A stretch of 64,000 nt of DNA from Rhizobium leguminosarum (GCF_002953715.1 NZ_CP025012.1:3286001-3350000), one strand, 5' to 3'. Counted from the first letter of the stretch, positions 44,689 to 53,631 are shown. Notes: generated by a model from the sequence alone, not told the origin. Program-made: numbers and translations.

Positions 44689-46140
44689 ATGAGACATTAC
44701 GGAAACCTTTACATCGATGGCCGCTGGCAAGAGCCTGCTAAGGCCGGCCAGAAGCTGTTGACAGACCCGTACACGGAGACATCGTTTGCTTCCGTTACCA
44801 CGGGCGGCATGGCTGCCGACGTGGACAAGGCCGCGTTGGCAGCGCGCCGGGCCTTTGAGACCTTCTCGAAGACATCGCTGGAAGAGCGGGCAGCACTGAT
44901 CGACCGCATCATCGCGGCCTACGAAGAGCGTGTCGATGAGTTCGCCGACGTGATGGCGCAGGAAGTGGGGATACCTGTCAGCGCGCGAGCGCAGGCAACC
45001 GGTCCCATCGGCCATATGAAGGTCGCACGCGACCTCCTGCGAACATATCATTTCGAAAGCCGCCTCGGGGACACAATCATCCGTCGCGAGCCAATCGGAG
45101 TTTGCGCACTGATCTCGCCCTGGAATTGGCCCGTCCAAACGCCGGTTATCAAAGCGATCTACGGCATCGCTGCCGGCTGCACCCTGCTTCTGAAGCCTTC
45201 AGACGCATCGCCCATCAGTTCAATCATCCTTGCCGAGGTCTTCGAGAAAGCCGGCGTACCCGCTGGCGTCTTCAACCTGATCATCGGCAGGGGCAGCGAA
45301 GTTGGCGCAGCGATGTCGATCCATCCCGAGGTCGACATGATCTCTTTCACAGGCTCGACATCCGCCGGCGCACGTGTTGGCGAGGCCGCTGCCCAGACGA
45401 TCAAGCGTGTGTCGCTGGAGCTTGGCGGCAAATCGGCGAACATCGTCCTCAAGGACGCCGACTTGGAGAAAGCCGCCCGGTGGAATATCCAGCGCTGCTT
45501 CTTTAACGCAGGCCAATCGTGCCATGCTCCCAGCCGGATGCTTGTTCACGAAAGCCAGATCGACGAAGTCTCCAACTACCTGGTCGACGAGGTTTCGAAG
45601 TACAAGCTGGGCGATCCTCGTGATCCGGCCACGACCATGGGTCCCGTGGTCAATCAGTCTCAGTACGATAGCATCCAACGCTATATCCAGATCGGCATCG
45701 ACGAAGGTGCCCGCCTCGCTTGCGGCGGTACCGGGAAACCCGAGAGCCGTAATCAGGGTTATTTCGTCAAGCCGACGGTGTTCACCCACGTCACCCCGGA
45801 GATGACTATCGCCAAGGAAGAAATTTTTGGTCCGGTGCTTGCTGTCATCTCCTACTCTTCCGAGGCACAGGCCTTGGAGATCGCGAACGACAGCCCCTAC
45901 GGCTTGGGCGGCTACGTCTTCGCCGGCGACAGAAAAAAGGGCTATGAGTTCGCTGCCGGCCTTCGTGCCGGACGCATCTGCTTTAATGGAGCTGCCACCA
46001 ATTCGGTCACGCCGATGGGCGGCTACAAGCAGTCCGGCATCGGCCGGTCCATGGGCAGCGTCGGCCTCGAGGAATATCTCGAGACAAAGTCCGTCTACGG
46101 GTTTGAGGAGGAGGCAACCTCGTTGCCAGAATTCGCATGA
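44689..46140 (+). CDS. aldehyde dehydrogenase family protein
   Basis: A 483-residue ALDH: ISPWNWPVQTP, LELGGKSANIV (Glu), GQSCHAPSRML (catalytic Cys) and GGYKQSGIGRSMG. The ATG at 44689 has GGAGTAAG upstream. Its stop overlaps the start of the tartrate-type dehydrogenase (ATGA). It probably oxidises the aldehyde made by the HpcH aldolase. Confidence 0.92.
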   Translation: MRHYGNLYIDGRWQEPAKAGQKLLTDPYTETSFASVTTGGMAADVDKAALAARRAFETFSKTSLEERAALIDRIIAAYEERVDEFADVMAQEVGIPVSARAQATGPIGHMKVARDLLRTYHFESRLGDTIIRREPIGVCALISPWNWPVQTPVIKAIYGIAAGCTLLLKPSDASPISSIILAEVFEKAGVPAGVFNLIIGRGSEVGAAMSIHPEVDMISFTGSTSAGARVGEAAAQTIKRVSLELGGKSANIVLKDADLEKAARWNIQRCFFNAGQSCHAPSRMLVHESQIDEVSNYLVDEVSKYKLGDPRDPATTMGPVVNQSQYDSIQRYIQIGIDEGARLACGGTGKPESRNQGYFVKPTVFTHVTPEMTIAKEEIFGPVLAVISYSSEAQALEIANDSPYGLGGYVFAGDRKKGYEFAAGLRAGRICFNGAATNSVTPMGGYKQSGIGRSMGSVGLEEYLETKSVYGFEEEATSLPEFA

Positions 46141-47228
46141 CATCCCCATCCGGAGACCGCACCCACAAAATCGCCGCGATACCCGCCGATGGTATCGGGC
46201 CGGAAGTCATCGGTGCGGGTCTCGAAGTCCTGCATGCCCTTCAGCAGCGCTCAGAGGGATTGCGTTTCGAGATCACGCAATTCGACTGGGGTTCTGACTA
46301 CTACCGCAAGCACGGCAAGATGATGCCGGAAGACGGTCTCGCGCAGCTGCGGAAACATGATGCGATATATTTCGGCGCTGTTGGCGCGCCCGACATTGCA
46401 GACCACATCACCCTGTGGGGCCTGCGGCTTCCGATCTGCCAGGGCTTCGATCAATACGCGAATGTCCGCCCAACGCGGATTCTCCCGGGGATACCGACTC
46501 CTCTACGCGACAGAGGGGTCGGTGACCTCGACTGGGTTATCGTCCGCGAGAACTCGGAAGGCGAATACTCCGGCCACGGCGGCCGCGCACACCGAGGCTT
46601 GCCAGAGGAAGTGGCTACCGAGGTAGCCATCTTCACCCGTGTGGGCGTCACCCGCATCATGCGATTTGCATTCCGCATTGCTCAATCAAGACCGCGAAAG
46701 CTGCTTACCGTGGTCACGAAATCCAACGCGCAGCGCTTCGGACTGGTGCTGTGGGACGAGATCGCCGCTGAGGTGTCCACGGAATTCCCCGACGTCAAAT
46801 GGGACAAGGTTCTTGTCGACGCCATGACAGTCCGAATGACCCTTCATCCGGAAAGCCTCGACACGATTGTCGCCACAAACCTCCACGCCGACATCCTGTC
46901 GGATTTGGCCGGCGCACTCGCCGGCAGCCTCGGTGTGGCTCCGACGGCCAACATAGACCCCGAACGGCGCTTTCCCTCGATGTTCGAGCCCATCCACGGA
47001 TCGGCCTTCGACATCACCGGAAAAGGCATCGCAAATCCGATCGCCTCGTTTTGGACCGCATGCCAGATGCTCGACCATCTGGGCGAAGCCGAAGCTTCGG
47101 CCCGCCTTATGAAAGCCATCGAGACGGTGTGCTCGGCTGGGATTTCAACGCCTGACGTGGGCGGGACAGCGACTACCCGCGAAGTTACAGACGCAGTGAT
47201 CAAGGCAATCTTTGGATCCAACGCCTGA
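46137..47228 (+). CDS. ttuC: tartrate dehydrogenase/decarboxylase family (TtuC-like)
   Basis: A 363-residue member of the isocitrate/isopropylmalate dehydrogenase family, of the tartrate/D-malate type. Marks: PADGIGPEVIGAGLEVL, VRENSEGEYSGHGGR, the Lys of TKSNAQRFG, metal Asp in NLHADILSDLAGAL, and the tail FPSMFEPIHGSAFDITGKGI. Such enzymes oxidise and decarboxylate tartrate, malate or similar four-carbon acids with NAD. It overlaps the ALDH gene by four bases. Confidence 0.9.
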   Translation: MTSPSGDRTHKIAAIPADGIGPEVIGAGLEVLHALQQRSEGLRFEITQFDWGSDYYRKHGKMMPEDGLAQLRKHDAIYFGAVGAPDIADHITLWGLRLPICQGFDQYANVRPTRILPGIPTPLRDRGVGDLDWVIVRENSEGEYSGHGGRAHRGLPEEVATEVAIFTRVGVTRIMRFAFRIAQSRPRKLLTVVTKSNAQRFGLVLWDEIAAEVSTEFPDVKWDKVLVDAMTVRMTLHPESLDTIVATNLHADILSDLAGALAGSLGVAPTANIDPERRFPSMFEPIHGSAFDITGKGIANPIASFWTACQMLDHLGEAEASARLMKAIETVCSAGISTPDVGGTATTREVTDAVIKAIFGSNA

Positions 47229-47253
47229 TCGTTGGAACGTATGGAGCAGTAAA

Positions 47254-48153
47254 ATGAAAGTTGGTGTTTTCGGACTGGGCTCGATGGGATTCGGGATGGC
47301 ATCCTCCCTCATTCGGGCAGGCCATGAAGTCTTCGGTGCAGACGTAAACCCCGAGGCTGTAAAGCGCCTTCGCGCCGCCGGGGGCTCTGAGACCGATCTC
47401 AATGCGGCCGCGGGTGAACTCGATGCAGTCGTCATTGTCGTTCTGAATTCGGCACAGACCGAAGAAGTGCTGTTCGGCAAGGATGGCGTTGTCTCGAAGC
47501 TTTCGCCCGGTGCCGTCGTGATCATGTGTGTCACCGTTGCCCCGGACTATGCGAGAAGAGCGGCCGAGCGCTGTTCGATACGAGGCATTCACTTTCTCGA
47601 CGCGCCGATCTCGGGCGGTTCCGTCAAAGCCGCCAACGGCAAACTTTCGATCATGGCTTCCGGTACTTCCGAGGCGTTCTCATGCGCCCGCCCCGCCCTG
47701 GATGCGCTTGCGGAGACCGTCTTCGAGCTGGGTGATGCCGCTGGCGTAGGCTCGGCCATGAAGGCAGTCAACCAGATGCTCGCCGGCACGCACATCGCGG
47801 CAATGGCCGAGGCCATTACTTTCGGCATTACGCAGGGCATTGATCCCCAGACATTCCTCAAGGTTATTCCGCAATGCGCCGGTACAAGCTGGATGTTGGA
47901 GAACCGCGCCCCGCACGTAGCATCCGGCGACTATACGCCTCATTCGGCTGTCGAGATCTGGCCCAAGGACCTTGGCATTGTCCTCGACGTCGCGAGAGCG
48001 TCGAAGTTCGCAGCCCCACTCACTGCCGCGGCGCTCCAGCAATTCGTTGCTGCCTCGGGCATGGGACTTGGTCGTGAAGATGACGCCGCAGTGGCCAAGA
48101 TTTACGCACGCAACGCCGGCATCGAACTTCCCGGCGTGAAGCCCGGGTCGTGA
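47254..48153 (+). CDS. ltnD: L-threonate dehydrogenase (LtnD-like)
   Basis: A 299-residue beta-hydroxyacid dehydrogenase: GVFGLGSMGFGMASSLIRAG (NAD site), DAPISGGSVKAANGKLSIM (substrate loop), and the catalytic Lys in GVGSAMKAVNQML. In the described threonate pathway LtnD oxidises L-threonate to 2-oxo-tetronate. The assignment rests on the adjacent otnK, otnC and otnI genes. ATG 47254; spacing 25 and 24 bases to its neighbours. Confidence 0.88.
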   Translation: MKVGVFGLGSMGFGMASSLIRAGHEVFGADVNPEAVKRLRAAGGSETDLNAAAGELDAVVIVVLNSAQTEEVLFGKDGVVSKLSPGAVVIMCVTVAPDYARRAAERCSIRGIHFLDAPISGGSVKAANGKLSIMASGTSEAFSCARPALDALAETVFELGDAAGVGSAMKAVNQMLAGTHIAAMAEAITFGITQGIDPQTFLKVIPQCAGTSWMLENRAPHVASGDYTPHSAVEIWPKDLGIVLDVARASKFAAPLTAAALQQFVAASGMGLGREDDAAVAKIYARNAGIELPGVKPGS

Positions 48154-48177
48154 GCTAATCCGGTAGGGACAGACAAT

Positions 48178-49446
48178 ATGGCAACATTCTTTGGCGCAAT
48201 CGCCGATGACTTCACCGGCGCGACCGATCTGGCTGGGTTGCTTGCCCGATCGGGCGTTCCGGTCTCCCTTAGGATTGGTGTGCCGGCCGAACCGCCGCAG
48301 AACACCGCGCCCCTGGAGATCATCGCCCTCAAGTGCCGGACCAGCCCCGTCGATGAAGCGGTGCAAGAGACACAGGCAGCTCTCCAATGGCTGAAGGACG
48401 CTGGTGCGCAGCGCTTCTTCTGGAAGTATTGTTCTACGTTCGACTCAACAGCTAAGGGCAACATCGGTCCCGTGGCCGAGGCCCTCATGGAGTCGCTCGG
48501 CGTCAGCCAGACCATCTATTGCCCCGCATTTCCGGAGAACGGCCGCGCCATCTTCATGGGAAATTTGTTCGTGGGTGAGCAGCCTCTTTCCGAAAGCCCG
48601 ATGAAGGATCATCCCCTCACCCCGATGCGGGACTCCAATCTGGCCCGCCTCCTTGGGCCTCAGGTCACGAAGCCCGTCGGGTTGGCAAACCGCCTGTCTG
48701 TGGCCAAAGGTGCTGCGTTCCTAGCGGACCGTCTGTCGAGGCTTGCCTCGCAGGGCGTTGCCCACGTCGTTGTCGACGCGGTCGCCAACGATGACCTCTA
48801 TATCATCGCGGAAGCTTGCCAGGACATGGTTCTGCTGACGGGAGGCAGCGCCGTGGCAATGCCCCTGCCCGAGCTGTGGGCAAAACAAGGTCGGATCGAG
48901 AGATCGGCGGCATCCGGTTCCCGCTCGTTCGATCCCGGTCCCGCTATTGTGCTGTCCGGCAGCTGCTCTGCGATGACCAACCGCCAAGTCGCCGAGTTCT
49001 TATCGAAGGGCGGACCCAGCTTCAGACTCGATCCCCTGGAGATTGCCGAGACCGGCAATGCAAAGGTGCTCAACTGGTTGGCTGCGCAGGATTCATCCGT
49101 CACCCCCCTGATCTACGCAACCGCGGCACCCGACTCGGTCCGCGTTGCGCAAGAACGATTGGGCGTAGATCGTGCCGGCTCTCTGATTGAGCAAACCTTG
49201 GCGGTATGTGCGGAAGAAGCTCGAAATAACGGCTACCGCAGGTTTGTTGTTGCGGGTGGTGAAACCTCTGGCTCGGTGATCAAGGCTTTGAGCGTGAGCC
49301 GCCTCAACATCGGGGCTGAGATCGCACCTGGCGTTCCGTGGTGTTTCGCGACGTCGCAGAAAGCCAGGATCGCGGTCACTCTCAAGTCCGGTAACTTTGG
49401 TAGCGAGGAATTCTTCTCGAGGGCCTTGGAGGTTCTCGATCAATGA
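48178..49446 (+). CDS. otnK: 3-oxo-tetronate kinase OtnK
   Basis: A 422-residue four-carbon acid sugar kinase (formerly DUF1537). The N-terminal domain begins FFGAIADDFTGATDLAGLLA. The C-terminal nucleotide domain has RRFVVAGGETSGSVIKAL. It phosphorylates 3-oxo-tetronate in the threonate route. Its stop overlaps the otnC start by four bases. Confidence 0.92.
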   Translation: MATFFGAIADDFTGATDLAGLLARSGVPVSLRIGVPAEPPQNTAPLEIIALKCRTSPVDEAVQETQAALQWLKDAGAQRFFWKYCSTFDSTAKGNIGPVAEALMESLGVSQTIYCPAFPENGRAIFMGNLFVGEQPLSESPMKDHPLTPMRDSNLARLLGPQVTKPVGLANRLSVAKGAAFLADRLSRLASQGVAHVVVDAVANDDLYIIAEACQDMVLLTGGSAVAMPLPELWAKQGRIERSAASGSRSFDPGPAIVLSGSCSAMTNRQVAEFLSKGGPSFRLDPLEIAETGNAKVLNWLAAQDSSVTPLIYATAAPDSVRVAQERLGVDRAGSLIEQTLAVCAEEARNNGYRRFVVAGGETSGSVIKALSVSRLNIGAEIAPGVPWCFATSQKARIAVTLKSGNFGSEEFFSRALEVLDQ

Positions 49447-50085
49447 CGGAAGAAGCTCGCCTACGCGAACAAATCTGCGATCTTGCAAAGTCACTTTTCG
49501 ACCGAGGGCTTACGCACGGATCGACGGGCAACATATCGGCGCGCATCTCGGACGGCGGTCTGTTGGTATCTCCGACGGGGACAAGTTTCGGCCGCCTCGA
49601 TCCGTCGCGCCTAAGCCGCTTCGATAGCGACGGCCGGCATGTTGAAGGCGACAAACCCACGAAGGAAATGCCTCTCCACTCCGCATTCTACGACACCCGA
49701 AGCCAAGCGGGCGCTGTTGTTCACCTGCACTCCTGCCAGGCAGTCGCCTGGTCGATGATGCCGGATGTGAACGAGGACAACTTTCTCCCGCCTCTCACGC
49801 CATACGCGATCATGCAGCTCGGCCGCGTCAAACTGCTGCCCTTCTTCCGACCGGGCGATGGGTGAAGCCGTCCGCGGGCTGGCGGGAAAGCGTACTGCCG
49901 TGATGCTTGCCAATCATGGGCCGGTCGTCGCCGGGAAAGACGTGGAGGCGGCCTGCAATGCGATCGAGGAGCTGGAGGCCACAGCGCGGCTCGCGATGCT
50001 GACCTGCGGATGCCGCCCCCGCCAGCTCAAGGCGGAAGTGATTCTCGATGTCGTGACAACATTCAATGTGGAGTGGGAAGCATGA
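49443..50085 (+). pseudogene. otnC: 3-oxo-tetronate 4-phosphate decarboxylase OtnC, frameshifted
   Basis: A class II aldolase/adducin-type protein broken by a frameshift near 49858. Part one (140 codons) has GLTHGSTGNISAR, SPTGTSFGRLD, the Glu of GDKPTKEMPLHS and the metal pair in VVHLHSCQAVAW, then runs into a TGA at FRPGDG. Part two, in another frame, resumes at once with MGEAVRGLAGKRTAVMLANHGPV and ends at 50085. Restoring eight bases joins them cleanly. The last zinc ligand (ANHG) is in part two, so the 140-residue product would lack it. A sequencing error is the other explanation. Confidence 0.88.
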
Positions 50086-50843
50086 AATTCTCCGCGAACC
50101 TGGGCTTCCTCTGGAATGATCGTCCGCTGCCCGATGCTATCAGGGCTGCTAAGGATGCAGGCTTCGATGCGGTGGAGTGCCATTGGCCGTATGCGGCTTT
50201 TGCCTCGGACGTCAAAGCGGCCTTGGAGCAGACCGGGCTCAAGATGCTCGGTTTGAACACCTCGCGCGGCAGTGTTTCAGTTGGTGAAAACGGATTGTCC
50301 GCCCTTCCTGGGCGCGAAGAGGAAGCGCGCGCCGCAATCGACCAGGCCGTTCAGTACGCGACCGAGATTTCAGCTGGCGCAATCCATGTTATGGCCGGAA
50401 ATTCGAGCGGCCCCCGCGCGCGTTCAGCGTTCATCGAGAACCTCGCATACGCCTGTGAGAAAGCGGGATCGAACATCACGATCTTGATCGAACCCCTCAA
50501 CCACTACAATGCACCGGGGTACTTTCTCAGCACGGTCGAGCAGGCAGCAGACATCATCCGCGAGGCAGCGCGACCGAACCTTAAAATGATGTTCGACTTC
50601 TATCACGTCCAGATCATGGGTGGTGACGTCACGCGCCGTTTCGAGGCGAACCTGCCCGTGATCGGCCATGTGCAGATTGCCTCCGTGCCCGATCGTGGAA
50701 GCCCCGACCATGGCGAGCTTGACTACTCGTTCGCGCTGCGCCGCGTTCGCGAACTCGGTTGGGCGCGGCCGATCGGTGCCGAATACCTTCCGGCCAACGG
50801 GACGGTGCCCGATCTCGCCTGGCTTGCATCATTCAAAGACTGA
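50082..50843 (+). CDS. otnI: 2-oxo-tetronate isomerase OtnI (hydroxypyruvate isomerase family)
   Basis: A 253-residue TIM-barrel isomerase of the Hyi/OtnI family. Marks: GFLWNDRPLPDAIRAAKDAG, IEPLNHYNAPGYFL (metal Glu), MMFDFYHVQIMGGD and HVQIASVPDRGSPDHGELDY. OtnI interconverts 2-oxo- and 3-oxo-tetronate, the step between LtnD and OtnK. Its ATG overlaps the otnC stop (ATGA), so the frameshift in otnC may lower its translation unless ribosomes re-enter. Confidence 0.9.
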   Translation: MKFSANLGFLWNDRPLPDAIRAAKDAGFDAVECHWPYAAFASDVKAALEQTGLKMLGLNTSRGSVSVGENGLSALPGREEEARAAIDQAVQYATEISAGAIHVMAGNSSGPRARSAFIENLAYACEKAGSNITILIEPLNHYNAPGYFLSTVEQAADIIREAARPNLKMMFDFYHVQIMGGDVTRRFEANLPVIGHVQIASVPDRGSPDHGELDYSFALRRVRELGWARPIGAEYLPANGTVPDLAWLASFKD

Positions 50844-50869
50844 CAGCGAAATTCGGAGAGGAGATTTCC

Positions 50870-51784
50870 ATGAGCAACAAACCAGTCATCGGCTTTATCG
50901 GCGTTGGCATGATGGGACACGGGATGGCGAAGAATATTCGCATCAAGGGCTATGAGCTTTGGTTCCTTGATCAACGCCCGATGCCCACGCTTCTGGAGAT
51001 CGGCGCTAGGAGCGCTGCCAGCCCCAAGGACATGGCCGAGAAGTGCGACATCATTCACATATGCCTGCAGAACTCGGGTCAGGTTGAAAAGGTCGTCAAA
51101 GCTAGCGACGGTATCATTGCCGGCGCACGTCCTGGACTGGTCGTAATCGACACTTCGACCTCCGACCCCTCATCCACCTTGCTGCTGGCACAGGAGCTTG
51201 AGACGGCTGGCGCTACCCTGATCGACGCTTCGCTCGGCCGCACGCCCAAGGAAGCCGAAGAAGGCACTCTCGACGCCATGGTCGCAGGCGGTGACGACGT
51301 GTTCGAGCGGGTGAAGCCTGTCATCGAATGCTGGGCCGGTCGGATCATCCGGGTAGGTGCCGTGGGGAACGGCCACAAGATGAAGTTGCTGATGAACTTC
51401 ATCGGAATGAGCTATGGTGCGCTCTATGCCGAAGCGGTTGTCCTCGGAGCAAAAATCGGCATCTCGCCACAGGCGATACGTGATGTCATCACGGGTAGCC
51501 GGATGGACAGCGGCTTCTTCGGCACCTTCATGAAATACGTCGTCGAACGTGACCGCGATGCCCACAGGTTCATGATCTCATACGCGGCGAAAGACCTTCG
51601 CTACGTCAACAACATGGCTGCCGACTCCAAGGTGACCAGCGTGATGGCGTCTGCTGCGGTCCAGTACTACACGCATGCCGAGGCGATTGGCCATGGCGAC
51701 GACTTCGTTCCGATGCTCAGCGACCTGGTCGGGAAGCTCAATGGCGTGGACATGGAAGAAGAAGTTCGCAAGGGAGCGCGGTAA
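50870..51784 (+). CDS. beta-hydroxyacid dehydrogenase (3-HIBDH/GarR type)
   Basis: A 304-residue NAD(P)-dependent dehydrogenase: GFIGVGMMGHGMAKNI (cofactor), DASLGRTPKEAEEGTLDAMV and the catalytic Lys of GNGHKMKLLMNF. The ATG at 50870 follows GGAGAGGAG. It is the last gene of the nine-gene operon and differs clearly from LtnD, so it may act on a second hydroxyacid or as tartronate-semialdehyde reductase. A hairpin follows. Confidence 0.88.
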   Translation: MSNKPVIGFIGVGMMGHGMAKNIRIKGYELWFLDQRPMPTLLEIGARSAASPKDMAEKCDIIHICLQNSGQVEKVVKASDGIIAGARPGLVVIDTSTSDPSSTLLLAQELETAGATLIDASLGRTPKEAEEGTLDAMVAGGDDVFERVKPVIECWAGRIIRVGAVGNGHKMKLLMNFIGMSYGALYAEAVVLGAKIGISPQAIRDVITGSRMDSGFFGTFMKYVVERDRDAHRFMISYAAKDLRYVNNMAADSKVTSVMASAAVQYYTHAEAIGHGDDFVPMLSDLVGKLNGVDMEEEVRKGAR

Positions 51785-51822
51785 CGCACGCAGGGATTCT
51801 CTTTCCGTCCGCGTTGTATTGC

Positions 51823-51841
51823 CTCGGCTGTATTAGCCGAG
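51823..51841. terminator. hairpin between convergent genes
   Basis: Perfect 7-pair stem CTCGGCT, loop gtatt, AGCCGAG, lying midway between the end of the nine-gene operon and the end of the MFS gene. It has no strong T-run but suits a bidirectional terminator. Confidence 0.55.
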
Positions 51842-51883
51842 ACCAAACAATAGAAACTGTCAAAGGCAGGGCATCCTTTGGGC

Positions 51884-53056
51884 TCAGCTGCCGGCTTGAC
51901 CACGCCTAATGATAAACAGTGCCACGAACGTTGATAGCGACACGAGACCACCCGTTGTCACGAAGATGGCCGGCAGCCCGGCGACATCACCAACCAACCC
52001 CAGCGCAGGCCCGCTGAAGGCAAGCGCGACATCAAGACAGGCTGAATACAGTCCCATGGCCATGCCGCGACTTTGCGAGGGCGCGGCCCGGACAACTGCG
52101 ATGCCAAACCCCGGGAAAACGAGGGAATAACCGAAGCCTACCAAGGCGGCTCCCGCCAGGGCGACGATCGGCTGGGAGGCGAGTCCCATCGTCACAAGAC
52201 CGATCGCTTCGACGATGGCAAACACCAGTGCGGTAAACGGACCGCCAAGCCTGTCGGGGAGATGTCCAAGCAAGATACGACTTGCGACCAACGCCGTCGC
52301 GAAAGACGTCACGGCAAGCCACCCGTCTGCCCACTGGCGGTCAACGAATAACAGACTGGAGAATGCAAGGATGCTTCCGTAACCGAGACTTGCAAATGCA
52401 GAACCGAGCCCGGGGAGCCAAACTGCTCTGATGACGCTAAGCCTGGATGCGGAGGGCGAAGAGCGGCCTGACACGGGCTCAAGCGGTGCAATCATTGCAG
52501 CCATCAACAGCGGCAACAAGATTGTCGCCGTCGCGATCGCCGCAAAGCCTTGCATCGCAAACAAGGCGCTTCCGATGGGGGCACCTGCAGCGAGCGCTCC
52601 AAACATTGCGGTGCCGATCCACGCAATCACTTTCCCTGAGTGCTGTGATCCGACGGTGGCCAGGCCCCAAGCTACTGAGCCGGTGATGATAAGACTCTCC
52701 CCGGCACCAAGCACACCGCGCCCGGCGACAAGGATCGCGGCAGACAAGACAGGTTGACTGATGGTGATCAAGGAAGCGAGATACAGTGCGCCGGCGGCAG
52801 CAGCCAAGGACAGTCCCAAGATGACCGCCTTTTTCGGCCCCTTACGATCCGCAAAATCGCCGGCCCACAATCTCGTCATCAGGGACGCACAGAATTGGCT
52901 GCCAGTTATCAGCCCGATCACGAACGTGCCGAAGCCCAAGTCACTACTGACGTGGATCGGAAGCACGGTTATCCCCATACCGGCTATGAGGAAGCCCACG
53001 AATACGACCGCCATTTTAGGCGCGAGTGTAACGAGGACATTGGCTCGCGCTGTCAA
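51884..53056 (-). CDS. MFS transporter (YhhS-like)
   Basis: A 390-residue major facilitator with about 12 membrane segments. Marks: GMGITVLPIHVSSDLGFG, WAGDFADRKGPKKAVI and the GYSLVFPGFGIAVVRA stretch of the YhhS arabinose-exporter group. TTG start at 53056 with GGAG upstream. It may export sugar-acid intermediates or unrelated compounds. Its start lies 58 bases before the Irr stop on the same strand, so read-through from irr is possible. Confidence 0.85.
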   Translation of the reverse strand: MTARANVLVTLAPKMAVVFVGFLIAGMGITVLPIHVSSDLGFGTFVIGLITGSQFCASLMTRLWAGDFADRKGPKKAVILGLSLAAAAGALYLASLITISQPVLSAAILVAGRGVLGAGESLIITGSVAWGLATVGSQHSGKVIAWIGTAMFGALAAGAPIGSALFAMQGFAAIATATILLPLLMAAMIAPLEPVSGRSSPSASRLSVIRAVWLPGLGSAFASLGYGSILAFSSLLFVDRQWADGWLAVTSFATALVASRILLGHLPDRLGGPFTALVFAIVEAIGLVTMGLASQPIVALAGAALVGFGYSLVFPGFGIAVVRAAPSQSRGMAMGLYSACLDVALAFSGPALGLVGDVAGLPAIFVTTGGLVSLSTFVALFIIRRGQAGS

Positions 53057-53114
53057 TGTTCATGCTCCAAGCTCAAGGAGTATAAGACGACATGAGCCAT
53101 CGTCCCGAACATGC

Positions 53115-53531
53115 TCATCGGCCTGAAATCGGACGTACCCGGATTACAACGTCGATATTGGCTATCTCAAATCCTTCCGGCGGCTCGGGAATGTTGGCTA
53201 TCGAGATGCTGCTGGCATCTATGTCCCGGATTTCGCCGTCGCCCTCGACATAAAAATGGTGGTGATCCGAAATGTTGGTGTCGAACAAGGTGCGCGCGCC
53301 TTCGACTGCGAGCACTCGAACCAGCCCGGCTACGGTGAAATCGTTCAGGGCATTGTAGACCGTAGCGACCGACAGACTGATCCCATGCGCAAGCACTTCC
53401 GCATGAAGCTCCTCGGCTGTGACATGGCGATGGCCGCCGGCAAAGAGGAGGTTGAACAAAGCAATGCGTTGCTCGGTCGGCCTCAGTCCCACCGCACGCA
53501 GGTCTCTGGCAACCGAAGATGTGCGTTCCAT
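53115..53531 (-). CDS. irr: Fur family regulator, Irr-type
   Basis: A 138-residue Fur-family protein that matches rhizobial Irr: VGLRPTEQRIALFNLLFAGG, HVTAEELHAEV, SLSVATVYNALNDFT and the heme-linked triple His (SDHHHFYVE), then EPPEGFEIANIDVVIRVR. Irr represses or activates iron genes when iron is low and responds to heme. This is probably an additional copy, since rhizobia also carry a chromosomal irr. ATG 53531. A catabolic box lies 83 bases upstream. No Irr box-like element was seen nearby. Confidence 0.88.
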   Translation of the reverse strand: MERTSSVARDLRAVGLRPTEQRIALFNLLFAGGHRHVTAEELHAEVLAHGISLSVATVYNALNDFTVAGLVRVLAVEGARTLFDTNISDHHHFYVEGDGEIRDIDASSISIANIPEPPEGFEIANIDVVIRVRPISGR

Positions 53532-53614
53532 GCTGTTCACCCAAGTTCCACTTTGTGATCCTCCCACCTATATCCTCGCTGTAGCTTGCCCGGCTACATC
53601 GACCTTAACTGACC

Positions 53615-53631
53615 TATAACGCAGCGTTATT
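53615..53631. promoter_or_regulatory. catabolic box 7 (TATAAC-N5-GTTATT)
   Basis: One mismatch from the shared palindrome, with GCAGC in the middle. It stands 83 bases upstream of the irr start, the same distance as in boxes 4 and 5, and could also act on the distant hydrolase gene. The 371-base gap around it holds no gene. Confidence 0.6.

Noticed and set aside
53568..53614. Search for an Irr (ICE) or RirA (IRO) box before the irr gene
   Set aside because: I found no convincing element of either type by eye; the only clear palindrome there is the TATAAC-N5-GTTATT box.
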